From: Actinomycetes bacterium
GTDB lineage: Bacteria; Actinomycetota; Acidimicrobiia; Acidimicrobiales; Palsa-688
Assembly: GCA_021808665.1 (NCBI GenBank)
Contig: JAKBBA010000081.1
Location: forward strand, 1-14,935
DNA length: 14,935 nucleotides
Direction: 5' to 3'
The translations under genes and the position numbers were made by a program. Positions 14,693 through 14,935 of the stretch are shown here, piece by piece (positions within the stretch are counted from its first letter, which is position 1; each line of letters begins with the position of its first letter). The notes beneath the pieces were generated by a model that was not told the origin of the DNA, did not search any database, and saw nothing but the letters and a program-made list of their open reading frames with translations.

Positions 14693-14800
14693 CCCGGTCA
14701 GGTCACCGGCGAGTTGGAGGTCCCCTCCTCCGGGTTACGTTCGACCGGAGGAGGGGACACTTAGATGACGGTCAGATCCGTTGTCCGGACCTGACTGTCA
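14681..14800. repeat. Nested inverted repeats between integrase operon and nrdJ
   Basis: Several pairs are nested round one centre near 14740. TGACAGTC (14681-14688) pairs with GACTGTCA (14793-14800), GTCAGGTC (14697-14704) with GACCTGAC (14788-14795), and the 14-bp hairpin 14720-14758 sits inside. A local pair GACGGTCAG (14767-14775)/CTGACTGTC (14791-14799) matches 8 of 9, and CCGGT (14694-14698)/ACCGG (14705-14709) is also present. Such symmetric layering next to an integrase gene suits a recombination site or element end, with GGACCTGAC (14787-14795) as the candidate right attachment core. Function is inferred from placement. Confidence 0.45.
14720..14758. terminator. Perfect 14-bp inverted repeat with 11-nt loop
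   Basis: GTCCCCTCCTCCGG (14720-14733) and CCGGAGGAGGGGAC (14745-14758) match perfectly around an 11-nt loop. Coming from nrdJ on the minus strand this would be a stable terminator shielding the integrase operon, though no T-run follows on either side. The arms contain the same GGGGAC word as the motifs at 4254-4362, so a recombinase-binding role is an alternative. Confidence 0.6.
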
Positions 14801-14836
14801 GAGGCCACGAAGGGGACATCCCGAGCATGGTCGGAC

Positions 14837-14935
14837 TTATGAGCAGCCGCTGGTACTCCCACAAGACGGGCAGGCATGGCAACTCCCGGCGCGCTGCATC
14901 TGCACCCCGCAGTCGAAGCAGTACGGGGCATCGGA
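14837..14935 (-). CDS. nrdJ: 3' end of class II (B12-dependent) ribonucleotide reductase (5' part outside window)
   Basis: The last 32 codons read SDAPYCFDCGVQMQRAGSCH followed by ACPSCGSTSGCS and TAA (14837-14839). This cysteine-rich end, with two CxxC pairs and a closing G-S-T-S-G-C-S, is the typical tail of adenosylcobalamin-dependent ribonucleotide reductases of actinobacteria; these C-terminal cysteines are thought to shuttle reducing power to the active site during conversion of ribonucleotides to deoxyribonucleotides. Only the tail is present, so intactness upstream is not known. No standard terminator follows within 40 nt of the stop; the next strong hairpin is at 14720-14758. The gene marks the chromosomal side of the presumed insertion. 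Confidence 0.8.
   Translation of the reverse strand, partial: SDAPYCFDCGVQMQRAGSCHACPSCGSTSGCS

Noticed and set aside
1..14935. CRISPR array, tRNA or rRNA genes
   Set aside because: No regularly spaced repeats with unique spacers and no tRNA-like or rRNA-like stretch were seen; the C-run cluster at 4254-4362 has repeats too short for CRISPR. No tRNA gene lies at either candidate end.

Overview
The window is high-GC DNA with GTG/TTG starts and tightly overlapping genes, typical of a high-GC Actinomycetota genome; I cannot name a genus. The only recognisable core gene is at the extreme right: the last 32 codons of a class II (B12-dependent) ribonucleotide reductase gene (nrdJ), on the minus strand. 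Nearly everything else is mobile DNA.

Left third (1-4044) is a scrapheap of recombination genes: the 3' end of an integrase-like gene, a small helix-turn-helix gene, a tyrosine recombinase on the minus strand whose N-terminus has been replaced, a plus-strand integrase-like ORF that has also lost its N-terminus at the same breakpoint (about 1735-1760), and a DDE transposase whose TTG start overlaps the stop of that ORF.

Middle (4045-7210) begins with a strong hairpin (4120-4143) and a stretch with spaced C-runs (4254-4362). It then carries a two-gene minus-strand cassette: an EcoRI-type adenine methyltransferase gene broken by one extra base (5650-6877), coupled through a GTGA overlap to a DUF262-HNH nuclease gene (4538-5653). 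This looks like a restriction-modification or related defence cassette.

Right half (7211-14620) is one five-gene minus-strand operon in which every junction overlaps by 1-8 nt. In order of transcription it encodes a complete tyrosine recombinase (460 aa), two much larger divergent tyrosine-recombinase-like proteins with C-terminal cysteine clusters (618 and 741 aa), a small HTH/coiled-coil protein (175 aa) resembling TnpC-type accessory factors, and a DUF3987 P-loop ATPase (478 aa). The first four recall Tn554-like and recombinase-trio elements; the coupled DUF3987 gene is the unusual addition.

My working model is an element of about 10.5 kb inserted just downstream of nrdJ, with the recombination operon at the nrdJ-proximal end and the methyltransferase/DUF262-HNH pair as cargo. 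Candidate ends are a 9-bp direct repeat (GGACCTGAC at 4239-4247 and 14787-14795), with AGGGG(G)AC motifs lying mostly inside it in opposite orientations at the two ends. The coding assignments are well supported; the boundaries and the joint function of the operon are inference.
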